Assembly: GCF_000526915.1 (NCBI RefSeq)
Contig: NZ_JAGZ01000005.1
Coordinates: 310,001-374,000, forward strand
Length of the DNA stretch: 64,000 nt
Reading direction: 5' to 3'
Origin: Mycobacterium genavense ATCC 51234
GTDB taxonomy: Bacteria; Actinomycetota; Actinomycetes; Mycobacteriales; Mycobacteriaceae
Numbering within the stretch: the first letter of the stretch is position 1; each line of letters opens with the position of its first letter. Below, piece after piece: positions 31,734 to 42,151 of this stretch. The notes under the pieces were generated by a model. The model did not search any database. It was not told the origin of the DNA and saw only the letters and a program-made list of their open reading frames with translations. The position numbers and the translations under genes were made by a program.

Positions 31734-32597
31734 GTGAGCGACAAAGGGATTCAGCGGGTCGGGGTTGTCGGGGCCGGTCAGATGGGATCGGGAATCGCCG
31801 AAGTCTCGATCCGCGCCGGCGTCGCCGTGACGGTTTTCGAAACCACCGAGGCGCTGATCACCGCGGGCCGAAACCGCATCGTGAAATCCCTGGAGCGCGG
31901 CGTCAGCGCGGGCAAGGTGACCGAGCGCGAGCGGGACCGTGCCCTGAGCCAACTCACCTTCACCACCGACCTGAACGACCTCGCCGACCGCCAACTGGTG
32001 ATCGAGGCCATCATCGAGGACGAGGCCGTCAAGGCCGAGGTGTTCGCCAAACTCGACGAAGTGGTCACCGACCCCGACGCGGTGCTGGCGTCGAACACCT
32101 CGAGCATCCCGATCATGAAGATCGCGACGGCCACCAAGAACCCCCAGCGGGTGCTCGGGTTGCACTTTTTCAACCCGGTGCCGGTGCTGCCGCTGGTCGA
32201 ATTGGTCAGCACGCTGGTCACCGGCGAAGCCGCCGCCGCGCGCACCGAGGAGTTTGCCAGCGCGGTGCTGGGCAAGCAGGTGGTGCGGTGCTCCGACCGG
32301 TCCGGATTCGTGGTCAACGCCCTGTTGGTGCCCTACCTGCTCTCGGCCGTGCGGATGGTGGAAGCGGGGTTCGCCACTGTCGAGGATGTGGACAAGGCGG
32401 TGGTCGCCGGCCTGTCGCACCCGATGGGCCCGCTGCGACTGTCCGACCTGGTCGGGTTGGACACTCTCAAATTGATCGCCGACAAGATGTTCGAGGAATT
32501 CAAGGAGCCGCACTACGGGCCGCCGCCGTTGCTGCTGCGGATGGTCGAGGCGGGCATGCTGGGTAAGAAATCGGGTCGAGGTTTCTACACCTACTGA
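31734..32597 (+). CDS. fadB2: 3-hydroxybutyryl-CoA dehydrogenase FadB2
   Basis: This is a single-domain 3-hydroxyacyl-CoA dehydrogenase of about 287 residues in beta-oxidation. The NAD-binding Rossmann fold begins VGVVGAGQMGSGIAEVSIRA. The catalytic segment is SNTSSIPI...LGLHFFNPVPVLPLVELV with the histidine in GLHFFNP. The C-terminal dimerisation domain includes DLVGLDTLK and ends KKSGRGFYTY. It starts at GTG 31734 after GGAGA. It matches Rv0468 and is intact. Confidence 0.94.
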   Translation: MSDKGIQRVGVVGAGQMGSGIAEVSIRAGVAVTVFETTEALITAGRNRIVKSLERGVSAGKVTERERDRALSQLTFTTDLNDLADRQLVIEAIIEDEAVKAEVFAKLDEVVTDPDAVLASNTSSIPIMKIATATKNPQRVLGLHFFNPVPVLPLVELVSTLVTGEAAAARTEEFASAVLGKQVVRCSDRSGFVVNALLVPYLLSAVRMVEAGFATVEDVDKAVVAGLSHPMGPLRLSDLVGLDTLKLIADKMFEEFKEPHYGPPPLLLRMVEAGMLGKKSGRGFYTY

Positions 32598-32602
32598 GCT
32601 GA

Positions 32603-34580
<1,978 letters not shown>

Positions 34581-34630
34581 TCACACGACACCGGCGCAAA
34601 CCCCAAAACCAGCCGCACGCCAGCGTGGGT

Positions 34631-35332
34631 TTAGGCCTCCCGGGGCGGCACGATCGGGGAAGGGTGCGGCTCCTCGCGGAACTTCTCCAGCGACCCGCCC
34701 ACTTCGACGATTCCGCACAGCGCGTTCCAGCTCAGCATCGTCAGGTAGTCGATCAGCTCGTCTCGGGTCATCCGCGGATTCGACATCCAGGAGTGCGTGG
34801 CCAACTGTACACCGCCGACGATCAGGTAGGACCATGGTTCGGCGCCGCCGGTGTCGATTCCGGCCTGCACCATCCGTCGGCGCATCAACACCGCGATCAT
34901 GCGGGCAATGATCCGTTCGGAATCGGCGATCACCTTGCTTTTACTGGCCGAGCTGTTGGCCATCACGAACCGGTAGGGCTCGGGTTCGTTCGCCACGGTG
35001 TCGACGTAGACGCGGATGACCTCGCGGGTCAGGTCGATGCCGTCGAGATTGGACGTCAAAGCGGCGGCCATGTTCGGGATCAGCGTGGTCTGCGCGAACC
35101 GCATCATCACCGCGGTCGTCAGGTCGTTCTTGTCGACGAAATAGCGATACAGAACGGTCTTGGAGACCCCGATCTCGGCGGCGATTTCGTCCATGCTCAG
35201 GTAGCGGCCGTGCCGGCGGATTGCGTCGATCGTGCCGTCGACCAGCTCGTTGCGGCGCTCCACCTTGTGTTGGTGCCAGCGCCGCTTGCGCCCGTCCGTC
35301 TTAACGATTACAGCTGGGATTTGCTCTGTCAC
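34631..35332 (-). CDS. madR: TetR-family regulator MadR (Rv0472c type)
   Basis: This is a 233-residue TetR regulator. It starts at GTG 35332 (MTEQIPAVIVKTDGRKRRWH). The HTH is DAIRRHGRYLSMDEIAAEI then SKTVLYRYFVDKNDL. It corresponds to Rv0472c, described as MadR, the acyl-CoA-sensing regulator of the mycolate desaturases desA1/desA2. The ligand domain has YRFVMANSSASKSKV. It lies upstream of the broken pcaA on the same strand, with a spacer of about 180 bp that shows no gene. It is intact. Confidence 0.88.
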   Translation of the reverse strand: MTEQIPAVIVKTDGRKRRWHQHKVERRNELVDGTIDAIRRHGRYLSMDEIAAEIGVSKTVLYRYFVDKNDLTTAVMMRFAQTTLIPNMAAALTSNLDGIDLTREVIRVYVDTVANEPEPYRFVMANSSASKSKVIADSERIIARMIAVLMRRRMVQAGIDTGGAEPWSYLIVGGVQLATHSWMSNPRMTRDELIDYLTMLSWNALCGIVEVGGSLEKFREEPHPSPIVPPREA

Positions 35333-35417
35333 AATCGACGATTCCCATTCACTAGACGCCCTCGATAGTACGGCGTGAGGGGTCCGTTTGGCGGGTTGGA
35401 CGCCCCTGTGCGGGGCT

Positions 35418-36836
35418 ATGGCGGCGGTGTCGCAACACGAACCGGCCCAGGCAATACATGATGGTGGGGTGGTACATAGAGCCGAGGCCCCAGGTTCGGC
35501 CGCTTCGCAGCCGGAGCCGAACACGCCGGCGGCCGCGGCGGGCCGAACGCGCACGTCCTTCGCGGAATCCTTCGCTGGAGCCGATCCGGAGGCGGACGCC
35601 GCGCGGCGGGTGGCTCTTCGCCGGATGAAATTGGTGGCACTGAGCTTTTTGGTCGGTGCCACCGTGGTGTTCTTGGCATGCCGATGGGCGCAGGCGCACG
35701 GCAGCGTGGGCGTCTGGGTCGGCTATGTCGGCGCGGCGGCCGAGGCCGGCATGGTGGGTGCTCTCGCGGACTGGTTCGCCGTCACCGCGTTGTTCAAGCA
35801 CCCGTTGGGCATACCGATCCCGCACACCGCGATCATCAAGCAGAAAAAGGATCAGCTCGGCGAGGGCCTGGGCACCTTCGTGCGGGAGAATTTCCTGTCG
35901 GCGGAAGTGGTCGAGACCAAGCTGCGCGACGCGCAGGTGCCGGGTCGGCTCGGCAAGTGGCTCTCGGAGCGCTCGCACGCCGAGCGGGTGGCCAGCGAGG
36001 CCGCCACCGTGCTGCGGGTGATCGTCGAGTTGCTGCGCGACGAAGACGTCCAGCAAGTGATCGACCGGATGATCGTCCGGCGTATCGCCGAGCCCCAGTG
36101 GGGCCCGCCGGCCGGACGGGTGCTGGCCACGCTGCTCGCCGAGAATCGGCAGGAAGCCCTGATCCAGTTGCTCGCCGACCGGGCCTTCCAGTGGTCGCTG
36201 AACGCCGGCGAGATCATCCAGTGGGTGGTCGAACGCGATTCGCCGACCTGGTCGCCGCGGTTCATCGACCACCTCGTTGGCGACCGGATTCACCGCGAGC
36301 TGATGGACTTCACCGACAAGGTGCGCCGCAACCCCGACCACGAGTTGCGCCGCTCGGCGACCCGTTTGCTGTTCGAATTCGCCGACGACCTGCAACATGA
36401 CGCGGACACCATCGCGCGCGCCGACGCGATCAAAGACCAGCTGATGGCGCGTGACGAGATCGCCAACGCGGCCGCGACGGCTTGGAAGACGCTCAAGCGG
36501 TTCGTGCTCGAGGGCGTCGACGATCCCTCGTCCGCGTTACGCACCCGCATCGCCGACAGCGTCGTTCGCATCGGTGAGTCGTTGCGCGACGATGCCGAGC
36601 TGCGCGACAAGGTCGACAGCTGGATCGCGCGGGCGGCGCAGCATCTGGTGTCGCAGTACGGCGTCGAGATCACCGCGATCATCACCGACACGATCGAACG
36701 CTGGGAAGCCGAGGAGGCGAGTCGCCGGATCGAACTGCACGTGGGTCGTGACCTGCAATTCATCCGGATCAACGGCACCGTGGTGGGGTCGCTGGCCGGG
36801 CTGGTCATCTACACGATCGCGCAGCTGGTTTTCTAG
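35418..36836 (+). CDS. DUF445 membrane protein (Rv0473 type)
   Basis: This is a protein of about 472 residues of family DUF445. A disordered N-terminus is followed by a membrane hairpin ([20 protein letters not shown], then a second segment around VGYVGAAAEAGMVGALADWF). A long, charged, predicted-helical middle (residues 130-440) follows, and a final hydrophobic segment GSLAGLVIYTIAQLVF closes it. The start is uncertain: ATG 35418 (MAAVSQHEPAQAIHDGG) is preferred, and an upstream ATG at 35388 is possible. Function unknown; the same gene follows the Rv0472c orthologue in M. tuberculosis. Confidence 0.85.
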   Translation: MAAVSQHEPAQAIHDGGVVHRAEAPGSAASQPEPNTPAAAAGRTRTSFAESFAGADPEADAARRVALRRMKLVALSFLVGATVVFLACRWAQAHGSVGVWVGYVGAAAEAGMVGALADWFAVTALFKHPLGIPIPHTAIIKQKKDQLGEGLGTFVRENFLSAEVVETKLRDAQVPGRLGKWLSERSHAERVASEAATVLRVIVELLRDEDVQQVIDRMIVRRIAEPQWGPPAGRVLATLLAENRQEALIQLLADRAFQWSLNAGEIIQWVVERDSPTWSPRFIDHLVGDRIHRELMDFTDKVRRNPDHELRRSATRLLFEFADDLQHDADTIARADAIKDQLMARDEIANAAATAWKTLKRFVLEGVDDPSSALRTRIADSVVRIGESLRDDAELRDKVDSWIARAAQHLVSQYGVEITAIITDTIERWEAEEASRRIELHVGRDLQFIRINGTVVGSLAGLVIYTIAQLVF

Positions 36837-36849
36837 CGGTGCTAACTAC

Positions 36850-36867
36850 TGCTTGCAATTGCAAGCA
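36850..36867. promoter_or_regulatory. Perfect 18-bp palindrome before the Rv0474-type regulator
   Basis: TGCTTGCAATTGCAAGCA is a perfect 18-bp palindrome located 56 bp upstream of the HTH regulator start and 13 bp after the Rv0473 stop. Size, symmetry and position are those of an autoregulatory operator for a dimeric XRE-type protein. Confidence 0.65.
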
Positions 36868-36923
36868 CATGTCCGTACGCTCGGTACCTGTCAAGGTCGG
36901 CCATCGGACCCAAGGAGCACGCA

Positions 36924-37331
36924 ATGCCACCGGAGGAGACGCTCTCCGCCAAGGTGTCGACCGCGGCGTCCGACATCGGCAGCTTCATCCGCAGCCAGCG
37001 TGAACTCGCCCAGGTTTCGGTGCGGCAACTCGCCGAGCTGGCCGGTGTCAGCAATCCCTATCTGAGCCAGGTTGAGCGCGGACTGCGCAAACCTTCTGCC
37101 GATGTGCTGAGCCAGATCGCGAAAGCGCTGCGGGTTTCCGCCGAGGTCCTCTATGTGCGGGCCGGGATCCTCGAGCCGAGCGACAAGAGCCAAGTGCGTG
37201 ACGCGATCATCACCGACACGGCGATCACCGAGCGTCAGAAGCAGATTCTGCTCGACATCTACGCGTCCTTTGTCCAGCAAAACGAACCGATTCGCGAGGA
37301 GTGTCCGTCCGAATCCGACAACCACGAGTGA
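36924..37331 (+). CDS. XRE-family HTH regulator (Rv0474 type)
   Basis: This is a 135-residue protein with an HTH_3 domain at about residues 15-70: GSFIRSQRELAQVSVRQLA then VSNPYLSQVERGLRKPSADV. A helical C-terminal part (SQVRDAIITDTAITERQKQI) ends in an acidic tail with a single cysteine (EECPSESDNHE). AAGGAG lies 7 bp before ATG 36924. Rv0474 of M. tuberculosis has been reported as a copper-responsive repressor acting on rpoB. Here a perfect palindrome precedes the gene. It lies two genes upstream of hbhA's promoter region. Confidence 0.9.
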   Translation: MPPEETLSAKVSTAASDIGSFIRSQRELAQVSVRQLAELAGVSNPYLSQVERGLRKPSADVLSQIAKALRVSAEVLYVRAGILEPSDKSQVRDAIITDTAITERQKQILLDIYASFVQQNEPIREECPSESDNHE

Positions 37332-37653
37332 GATAGCCCGGCCAGGCCGACTCAGTTGCGACAACGCCTGAGCACCAGTTGGTGACGCATATCCCAACGG
37401 CCGCCGGGTTACCAGAAGCGAAGGATGCGGCGATTCCCACTGATTCCCGCTATTCCGCGGCGCGGCGCAGCGCCGACACCCACTCGATCGTCAATCCGAC
37501 CCGAACGACCAGGAGGTTTCCCGGCAAGACGCGTGTCATGTCAATCCGCGGGTCTTGACTACTCCTCGCACGAGGAGCCAACGCTTGCCTCGACTTCCAC
37601 ACCAAACGCTTCAACAACCCCGAGAACGACAACCAACCATGAAAGGAAACACC
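37332..37653 (+). other. Gene-free hbhA upstream region
   Basis: This stretch of about 320 bp holds no supportable gene. It contains the hairpin at 37562-37577, GC-rich palindromic runs around 37457-37480 (GCGGCGCGGCGCAGCGCCG), and the hbhA ribosome site GAAAGGA at 37640-37646. It presumably includes the hbhA promoter and a long leader. Confidence 0.6.
37562..37577. promoter_or_regulatory. Perfect hairpin in hbhA leader
   Basis: CTCCTCG-CA-CGAGGAG is a perfect 7-bp stem with a 2-base spacer, 77 bp before the hbhA start. With so short a loop it may act as a DNA palindrome (operator) rather than an RNA hairpin. Confidence 0.45.
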
Positions 37654-38247
37654 ATGGCTGAAAACTCGAACATCGAAGAATTGCGGGCACCGCTGCTGGC
37701 GGCCCTGGGCGCGGCAGACCTGGCCCTGGCGACCGTCAACGAGCTCATCAGCAACCTGTGTGACCGCGCCGAGGACACCCGTACCGACACGCGCAGCCGC
37801 GTCGAGGAGAGCCGCGCTCGCATCGCCAAGCTCCAGGAGGACCTGCCCGAGCAGTTCACCGAGTTTCGTGAGCGCTTCACCCCCGAAGAACTGCGCAAGG
37901 CGGCCGAGGGCTACCTGGACGCCGCGACCAACCGCTACAACGAGCTGGTCGCGCGGGGCGAGGCCGCGTTGCAGCGGCTGCGCAGCCAGCGGCCGTTCGA
38001 GGAGACCACCGCGCGTGCCGAAGGTTACGTCGACCAGGCCGTCGAGCTGACCCAGGAAGCGCTGGGCACCGTGGCCACCCAGACCCGCGCGGTCGGCGAG
38101 CGTGCGGCCAAGCTGGTCGGCATCGAGCTGCCCAAGAAGGCCGAGTCGGCCGGCGCGGTAGTGGCGAAGAAGGCCCCTGCCAAGAAGGCTCCCGCCAAGA
38201 AGGCTCCGGCCAAGAAGGCCTCGGCCAAGAAGGTCACCCAGAAGTAG
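37654..38247 (+). CDS. hbhA: Heparin-binding haemagglutinin HbhA
   Basis: This is a surface adhesin of 197 residues binding sulfated glycans on epithelial cells. It starts [20 protein letters not shown] at ATG 37654. A long coiled coil spans about residues 20-145 ([38 protein letters not shown]). The lysine/alanine-rich heparin-binding tail consists of KKAPA repeats and ends KKVTQK; its lysines are methylated in M. tuberculosis. An unusual cysteine lies in NLCDRAED, at a position I recall as non-cysteine in other species. Four consecutive KKAPA-type units make the tail quite regular. It is intact. Confidence 0.95.
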   Translation: MAENSNIEELRAPLLAALGAADLALATVNELISNLCDRAEDTRTDTRSRVEESRARIAKLQEDLPEQFTEFRERFTPEELRKAAEGYLDAATNRYNELVARGEAALQRLRSQRPFEETTARAEGYVDQAVELTQEALGTVATQTRAVGERAAKLVGIELPKKAESAGAVVAKKAPAKKAPAKKAPAKKASAKKVTQK

Positions 38248-38255
38248 TTCGGATG

Positions 38256-38281
38256 CCGAGTTGCCCTTCGGGGCAACTCGG
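38256..38281 (+). terminator. Hairpin terminator with UUCG loop after hbhA
   Basis: CCGAGTTGCCC-TTCG-GGGCAACTCGG is a perfect 11-bp stem closed by a C(UUCG)G tetraloop, 8 bp after the hbhA stop. It lacks a long T tract, as is common for mycobacterial terminators. Confidence 0.88.
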
Positions 38282-38320
38282 ATTCGACGTTTACGACGGC
38301 GCCCGCATACCCTTAGTGGC

Positions 38321-38596
38321 GTGAGCCACCTTGTGGAGACCGTCCTGACGGCCTTGCAGCTCGGCGTCCTGGTGATGTCGGTGTACGCGTTCGTACATGC
38401 TGCGATGCAGCGCCCCGACGCCTACACCGCCGCCGACAAGCTGACCAAGCCGGTCTGGCTGGTGATCCTTGCCCTGGCTGCCGTCCTGAGCTGGTTCCTC
38501 GGCGTCATGGGCATGGCCGCCGCGGCCTGCGCGGCGGGGGTGTATCTGGTCGACGTGCGGCCCAAACTCCTGGAAATTCAGGGCAAGTCGCGCTGA
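38321..38596 (+). CDS. Small DUF2516-like membrane protein (Rv0476 type)
   Basis: This is a 91-residue protein starting at GTG 38321 ([20 protein letters not shown]). It has two or three hydrophobic segments, [20 protein letters not shown] and [20 protein letters not shown] plus [14 protein letters not shown], and a basic C-terminus ending [10 protein letters not shown]. It corresponds to Rv0476. Function unknown. It heads the run Rv0476-Rv0477-deoC with tight spacing. Confidence 0.8.
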   Translation: MSHLVETVLTALQLGVLVMSVYAFVHAAMQRPDAYTAADKLTKPVWLVILALAAVLSWFLGVMGMAAAACAAGVYLVDVRPKLLEIQGKSR

Positions 38597-38600
38597 CGCG

Positions 38601-39017
38601 ATGAAGGCCGTGCTGGGCGCGCCCGCCGTGGCGCTCGCGGTGCTGCTGGGCGCGCCGGGCGTCGCGTCGGCCGACCCGGGCACCGCGGCGGTCGACCCCG
38701 CGCCGCCGTTCGTCGACCACACCGCATGGACGTCGTGGGGCCTGCGGGTGTTTCCGACGCCGTCCGGGCGGCTGGCGTCCCGACAACCCGGCACCGTGGG
38801 CGCGGCGGACGAGGCCTGGGCCGAGGTACTGGCGACGGCGCCCAACGCCGACACCCCCGGCATGCGTGCGCAATTCATCTGCCATTGGCAGCTCGCTGAG
38901 ATCGCCCAACCCGGCAAGACCAGCTGGAACCTCGAGCCATGGCGGCCCGTCGTCGACGACGCCGAGATGGTCGCTTCCGGCTGCAATCCCGGCGGTCCGG
39001 AAGAATCGCCCTCGTGA
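38601..39017 (+). CDS. Secreted DUF2599-like protein (Rv0477 type)
   Basis: This is a 138-residue exported protein. The signal peptide [20 protein letters not shown] ends at about VASADPG. The mature domain includes [32 protein letters not shown] and [20 protein letters not shown], with two cysteines (FICHW and VASGCNPGG) likely in a disulfide. It corresponds to Rv0477. Its stop overlaps the deoC start as GTGA. The function is unknown. Confidence 0.83.
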   Translation: MKAVLGAPAVALAVLLGAPGVASADPGTAAVDPAPPFVDHTAWTSWGLRVFPTPSGRLASRQPGTVGAADEAWAEVLATAPNADTPGMRAQFICHWQLAEIAQPGKTSWNLEPWRPVVDDAEMVASGCNPGGPEESPS

Positions 39018-39682
39018 CACTCAGTCGAGCACAGCTGGCGGCGCTCGTCGACCACACCCTGCTCAAACCCGAAGCCTCCGACGCCGACGTGGTCGCGCTG
39101 GTGGCCGAAGCCGCGGAACTGGGTGTCTACGCGGTATGCGTCTCCCCGTCGATGGTCCCGGTCGCCGCCGCGGCCGCCGCCGTCCGGGTCGCCACGGTCG
39201 CCGGGTTCCCGTCCGGCAAGCATGTGTCCGCGATCAAGGCCGCCGAGGCCGCGGCGGCGGCGGCATCCGGTGCCGGCGAAGTCGACATGGTCATCGACGT
39301 CGGTGCCGCGCTGGCCGGCCAGCTGGACGCGGTGCGCGCCGACATCGCAGCGGTGCGCGCCGCGGTACCCGGCGTCGTGCTCAAGGTGATCGTGGAATCG
39401 GCTGTGTTGCTACATGACTCGAATCCGCGCAGGCTGACCGACGTGTGCCGGGCCGCCGAGGATGCCGGCGCGGACTTCGTCAAAACCTCGACCGGATTTC
39501 ACCCCGCGGGCGGGGCGTCGGTGCGGGCCGTGGCGCTGATGGCGCAAACCGTCGGCGGTCGTCTCGGGGTCAAGGCCAGCGGCGGGATTCGCACCGCCGC
39601 CGACGCGCTCGCGATGGTGGATGCCGGGGCGACCCGCCTCGGCCTGTCCGGGACCCGGGCGGTCCTCGACGGGCTCGGTTGA
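39014..39682 (+). CDS. deoC: Deoxyribose-phosphate aldolase
   Basis: This is a class I aldolase of 222 residues converting 2-deoxyribose-5-phosphate to glyceraldehyde-3-phosphate and acetaldehyde. It starts at GTG 39014 ([20 protein letters not shown]). [12 protein letters not shown] and the Schiff-base lysine in DFVKTSTGF are present, as is VKASGGIRT with the second active-site lysine. The start overlaps the Rv0477 stop by 4 bp. It is intact and matches Rv0478. Confidence 0.94.
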   Translation: MTLSRAQLAALVDHTLLKPEASDADVVALVAEAAELGVYAVCVSPSMVPVAAAAAAVRVATVAGFPSGKHVSAIKAAEAAAAAASGAGEVDMVIDVGAALAGQLDAVRADIAAVRAAVPGVVLKVIVESAVLLHDSNPRRLTDVCRAAEDAGADFVKTSTGFHPAGGASVRAVALMAQTVGGRLGVKASGGIRTAADALAMVDAGATRLGLSGTRAVLDGLG

Positions 39683-39692
39683 ATACCGGCGG

Positions 39693-40691
39693 CTAGATGT
39701 TGGCGAAGCAGGAGTCGTAGTTTTCGCCCGCCGGAATGGTGGCGTTCTGGGACGAGAAGTGGCTCGTCACGCCGGTCGGTGTCACCTGGACGCTGTCCGC
39801 GTGAATACCCAGCGGGTAGTCGGCGGTCAGTTTCGCGGTGTAGGCGTCCAGCGTCGACTGGACGCTTTCGCGCGGCATGGTGAAGCCGAGTGCGTTGAAG
39901 CTTTGAATCTGTAGCTGAATTCCCTTGCCGGACACCACCGGCTTGGTGGTGATGTTGTCCAGCATCCCCTTCAGCTCGATGGTGCCGTCGGCCGGATGGG
40001 TGGTCACGCTGTTGGTGACGAACGGGCCCAGCACCGGTATCGCGTTCTGCACCGAGTCCTTGATGCCGTCACTGGTCCAGGTGATGGTGGCGTCGAGCGA
40101 TCCGATGGTGCCCTTGGACGACGACGTCCGGTCCAGCTTGACGTCTTTGATGCCGATCTCGATCTTCATGCCCTTGGCATCGCGGATCTGGTTGCCCGCC
40201 GTCGACACCGAGATGTTGGTGAAATGCTGCGTCGCCAGCTGCCACAGCAGCAGCGGCGCCACCCCGAACGACGCCGTGGCCTGATCCTGAAGCTCGCATG
40301 CCACCGCCTCGGCGACCTTGGTGTCGGCCACGTGCCGGGCGTACAGCTCGCCGCCGATCAGCCCCGCGATGAGCAGCGAAACCACGATGACGCAGATCAG
40401 CACGATGGACAGCGGGTCGCGGAACCTCTTCTTCTTCGCCGGTGCCGGCCCCGGACCGCCGGGGGCGGTGATCCGCTCGGTGGGAGGCGTGGGCGGCGGC
40501 GCGTAGCCGGCCTGCTGGGTGTTTGCCCCGGCCGGGTATTCGTGCTGAGCGGCGTTCGGGTGCGGACCCGGGTCGGCGGGACGCAGCCGCTCGGTTGGGC
40601 GCTCAGTGGGGGGTGGGCCGAACGGACCTTGGTCCCCGCCACGAGCCCACGATGACGGGCCCTCGTTCGGTGATCCTGGTGGGTTCGTCAC
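39693..40691 (-). CDS. DUF2993 membrane-anchored protein (Rv0479c type)
   Basis: This is a 332-residue protein with a proline-rich cytoplasmic N-terminus (PPPTERPTERLRPADPGPHP), a membrane segment at about 94-116 (SIVLICVIVVSLLIAGLIGG) and an extracytoplasmic DUF2993 domain. That domain has alternating beta segments such as GMKIEIGIKDVKLDR and TIELKGMLDNITT, ending with ENYDSCFANI. The function is unknown. It corresponds to Rv0479c. Confidence 0.85.
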   Translation of the reverse strand: MTNPPGSPNEGPSSWARGGDQGPFGPPPTERPTERLRPADPGPHPNAAQHEYPAGANTQQAGYAPPPTPPTERITAPGGPGPAPAKKKRFRDPLSIVLICVIVVSLLIAGLIGGELYARHVADTKVAEAVACELQDQATASFGVAPLLLWQLATQHFTNISVSTAGNQIRDAKGMKIEIGIKDVKLDRTSSSKGTIGSLDATITWTSDGIKDSVQNAIPVLGPFVTNSVTTHPADGTIELKGMLDNITTKPVVSGKGIQLQIQSFNALGFTMPRESVQSTLDAYTAKLTADYPLGIHADSVQVTPTGVTSHFSSQNATIPAGENYDSCFANI

Positions 40692-40706
40692 CCAACCGAT
40701 TCTGCC

Positions 40707-41531
40707 CTAATCGCTACGAGCAAAGTCGGACTGGTTGCGGAGCACCGCGATGCTGTCGCGGGCCTTCGCGACCTTGTCGACGTCGATGTCGGCGATCACC
40801 AATTGCGGGTCGGCGCCGGCCGAAGCGACCACCTCGCCCAGCGGCGAGGCCACCAGGCTGCCGCCGACGCCCGTCGGCGCGCCCGCGGCGGACCCCGAGC
40901 CGGCACGTGTGTCACCGGGATCGGCCTGGCCTGCCGCGGCGACGTAGCTCATCGAGTCCAGCGCCCGGGCGCGGGCCAGCAGCGTCCACTGCTCGAGCTT
41001 TCCCGGGCCCGAACCCCACGACGCGCAGACGGCGATCAGCTGGGCGCCGCGTCGGGCCAGCTCGGTGTAGAGCTCCGGGAAGCGGATGTCGTAGCAAACG
41101 GTCAGCCCCACGCCGACGCCGTCGACGGTGATCACCACCGGTTCCCGGCCGGGCGCGACGGTGTGCGACTCGGTAAAGCCGAACGCGTCGTAGAGATGGA
41201 TCTTGTCGTAGTGCGCATCGGGCTGGTTGGGGGTGCCGGGCCCGGCCGCGATCAGCGTGTTGGTCACGCGCCCGTCGCCGGCCGGCGTGAACATGCCGGC
41301 GATCACCGTGACGCCGGCGTCGGCCGCGATGGAACGGACGTCGTTGGCCCACGGGCCGTCGACGGGCTCGGCGATCGGCGACAGCGGGAGGCCGAACCGG
41401 CACATCGTCGCTTCGGGGAACACCACCAGCGCCGCGCCGGCGTCGGCGGCCCGAGCGGTGTAGTCACGCACCTGCTGCAGATTCGCCGCCGGATCGCTGC
41501 CGCTGAGCAGTTGCGCCAACGCGATTCGCAT
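40707..41531 (-). CDS. Carbon-nitrogen hydrolase (nitrilase/omega-amidase-like, Rv0480c type)
   Basis: This is a 274-residue nitrilase-superfamily amidase. The catalytic triad is visible: Glu in LVVFPEATMCRFG (about residue 40), Lys in YDKIHLYDAFG (about 113) and Cys in GLTVCYDIRFPELY (about 147), followed by CASWGSGPGKLEQWTLLARA. It hydrolyses a small amide; the substrate is not defined by the sequence. It lies 15 bp downstream of the DUF2993 gene's start region on the same strand. It corresponds to Rv0480c and is intact. Confidence 0.9.
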   Translation of the reverse strand: MRIALAQLLSGSDPAANLQQVRDYTARAADAGAALVVFPEATMCRFGLPLSPIAEPVDGPWANDVRSIAADAGVTVIAGMFTPAGDGRVTNTLIAAGPGTPNQPDAHYDKIHLYDAFGFTESHTVAPGREPVVITVDGVGVGLTVCYDIRFPELYTELARRGAQLIAVCASWGSGPGKLEQWTLLARARALDSMSYVAAAGQADPGDTRAGSGSAAGAPTGVGGSLVASPLGEVVASAGADPQLVIADIDVDKVAKARDSIAVLRNQSDFARSD

Positions 41532-41614
41532 GGCCGCCAGTTTAGGCCGGGCGACGATGCGCTCCGGCTTGCGGAGCGCTGTGGAGGCCGGCGATTCAGC
41601 TTAGGCCGGGCGAT

Positions 41615-42125
41615 TCACGCGTTGTTGGTGATCCAGTCGGTGGTGAAGCGTTGTTCCCGGCTCACCAGTTCGGTCAGGTGCGTGCCGATGATCTTCTCCA
41701 CTTTGCCGCCGATCAGCGGAATCCGTACGTGGATGCTGACCCGGAACGTCAGCCGGGCGCCGCCGCGGTCGATGGGCGTCAACTCGGCGGTGCCCGCCAC
41801 GTGCACCGGGGTGTCCACGATCGAGCCCTTGATCGACGCCGTCGACGACCGGCCGCCACGACTCTTCGCGCCGGAAGTACAGATCGCCCCGGTGCAACTG
41901 GGTCACCATCGCCGGCAGGTTGTGACTGTGCACTTCCTGCAGCGTCATCACCTCGATGGTGCCGTCGTCGCCGGATTCCCCACCGACGCGGATCGACTCC
42001 AGCCGCGCCTCGTCGACCGGAATGTCGGCCAGCCGGGCTCGCCAGTAGTCGGCCTCGGCGAACGCGCGGTGCAGCTCTTCGGCGCTGTCCTCGTAATCTG
42101 CGGACAAGTCAAATGAGCGGGGCAT
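41615..42125 (-). pseudogene. DUF2505 protein (Rv0481c), frameshifted
   Basis: This is a DUF2505/polyketide-cyclase-like protein of about 170 residues, broken. The 5' frame starts MPRSFDLSADYEDSAEELHR at 42125 and runs to ESWRPVVDG. The remainder, ASIKGSIVDTPVHVAGTAEL through IPLIGGKVEKIIG to TTDWITNNA, is in another frame ending at 41615. A short deletion near 41840 accounts for this. It lies divergent from murB with 26 bp between. The function of the family is unknown. Confidence 0.82.
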
Positions 42126-42151
42126 AGCAGGTCAGGCTACCGTTACGGGCC

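Noticed and set aside
37457..37577. CRISPR-like or repeat array upstream of hbhA
   Set aside because: Only isolated palindromes and GC runs are present, with no regular repeat-spacer pattern.
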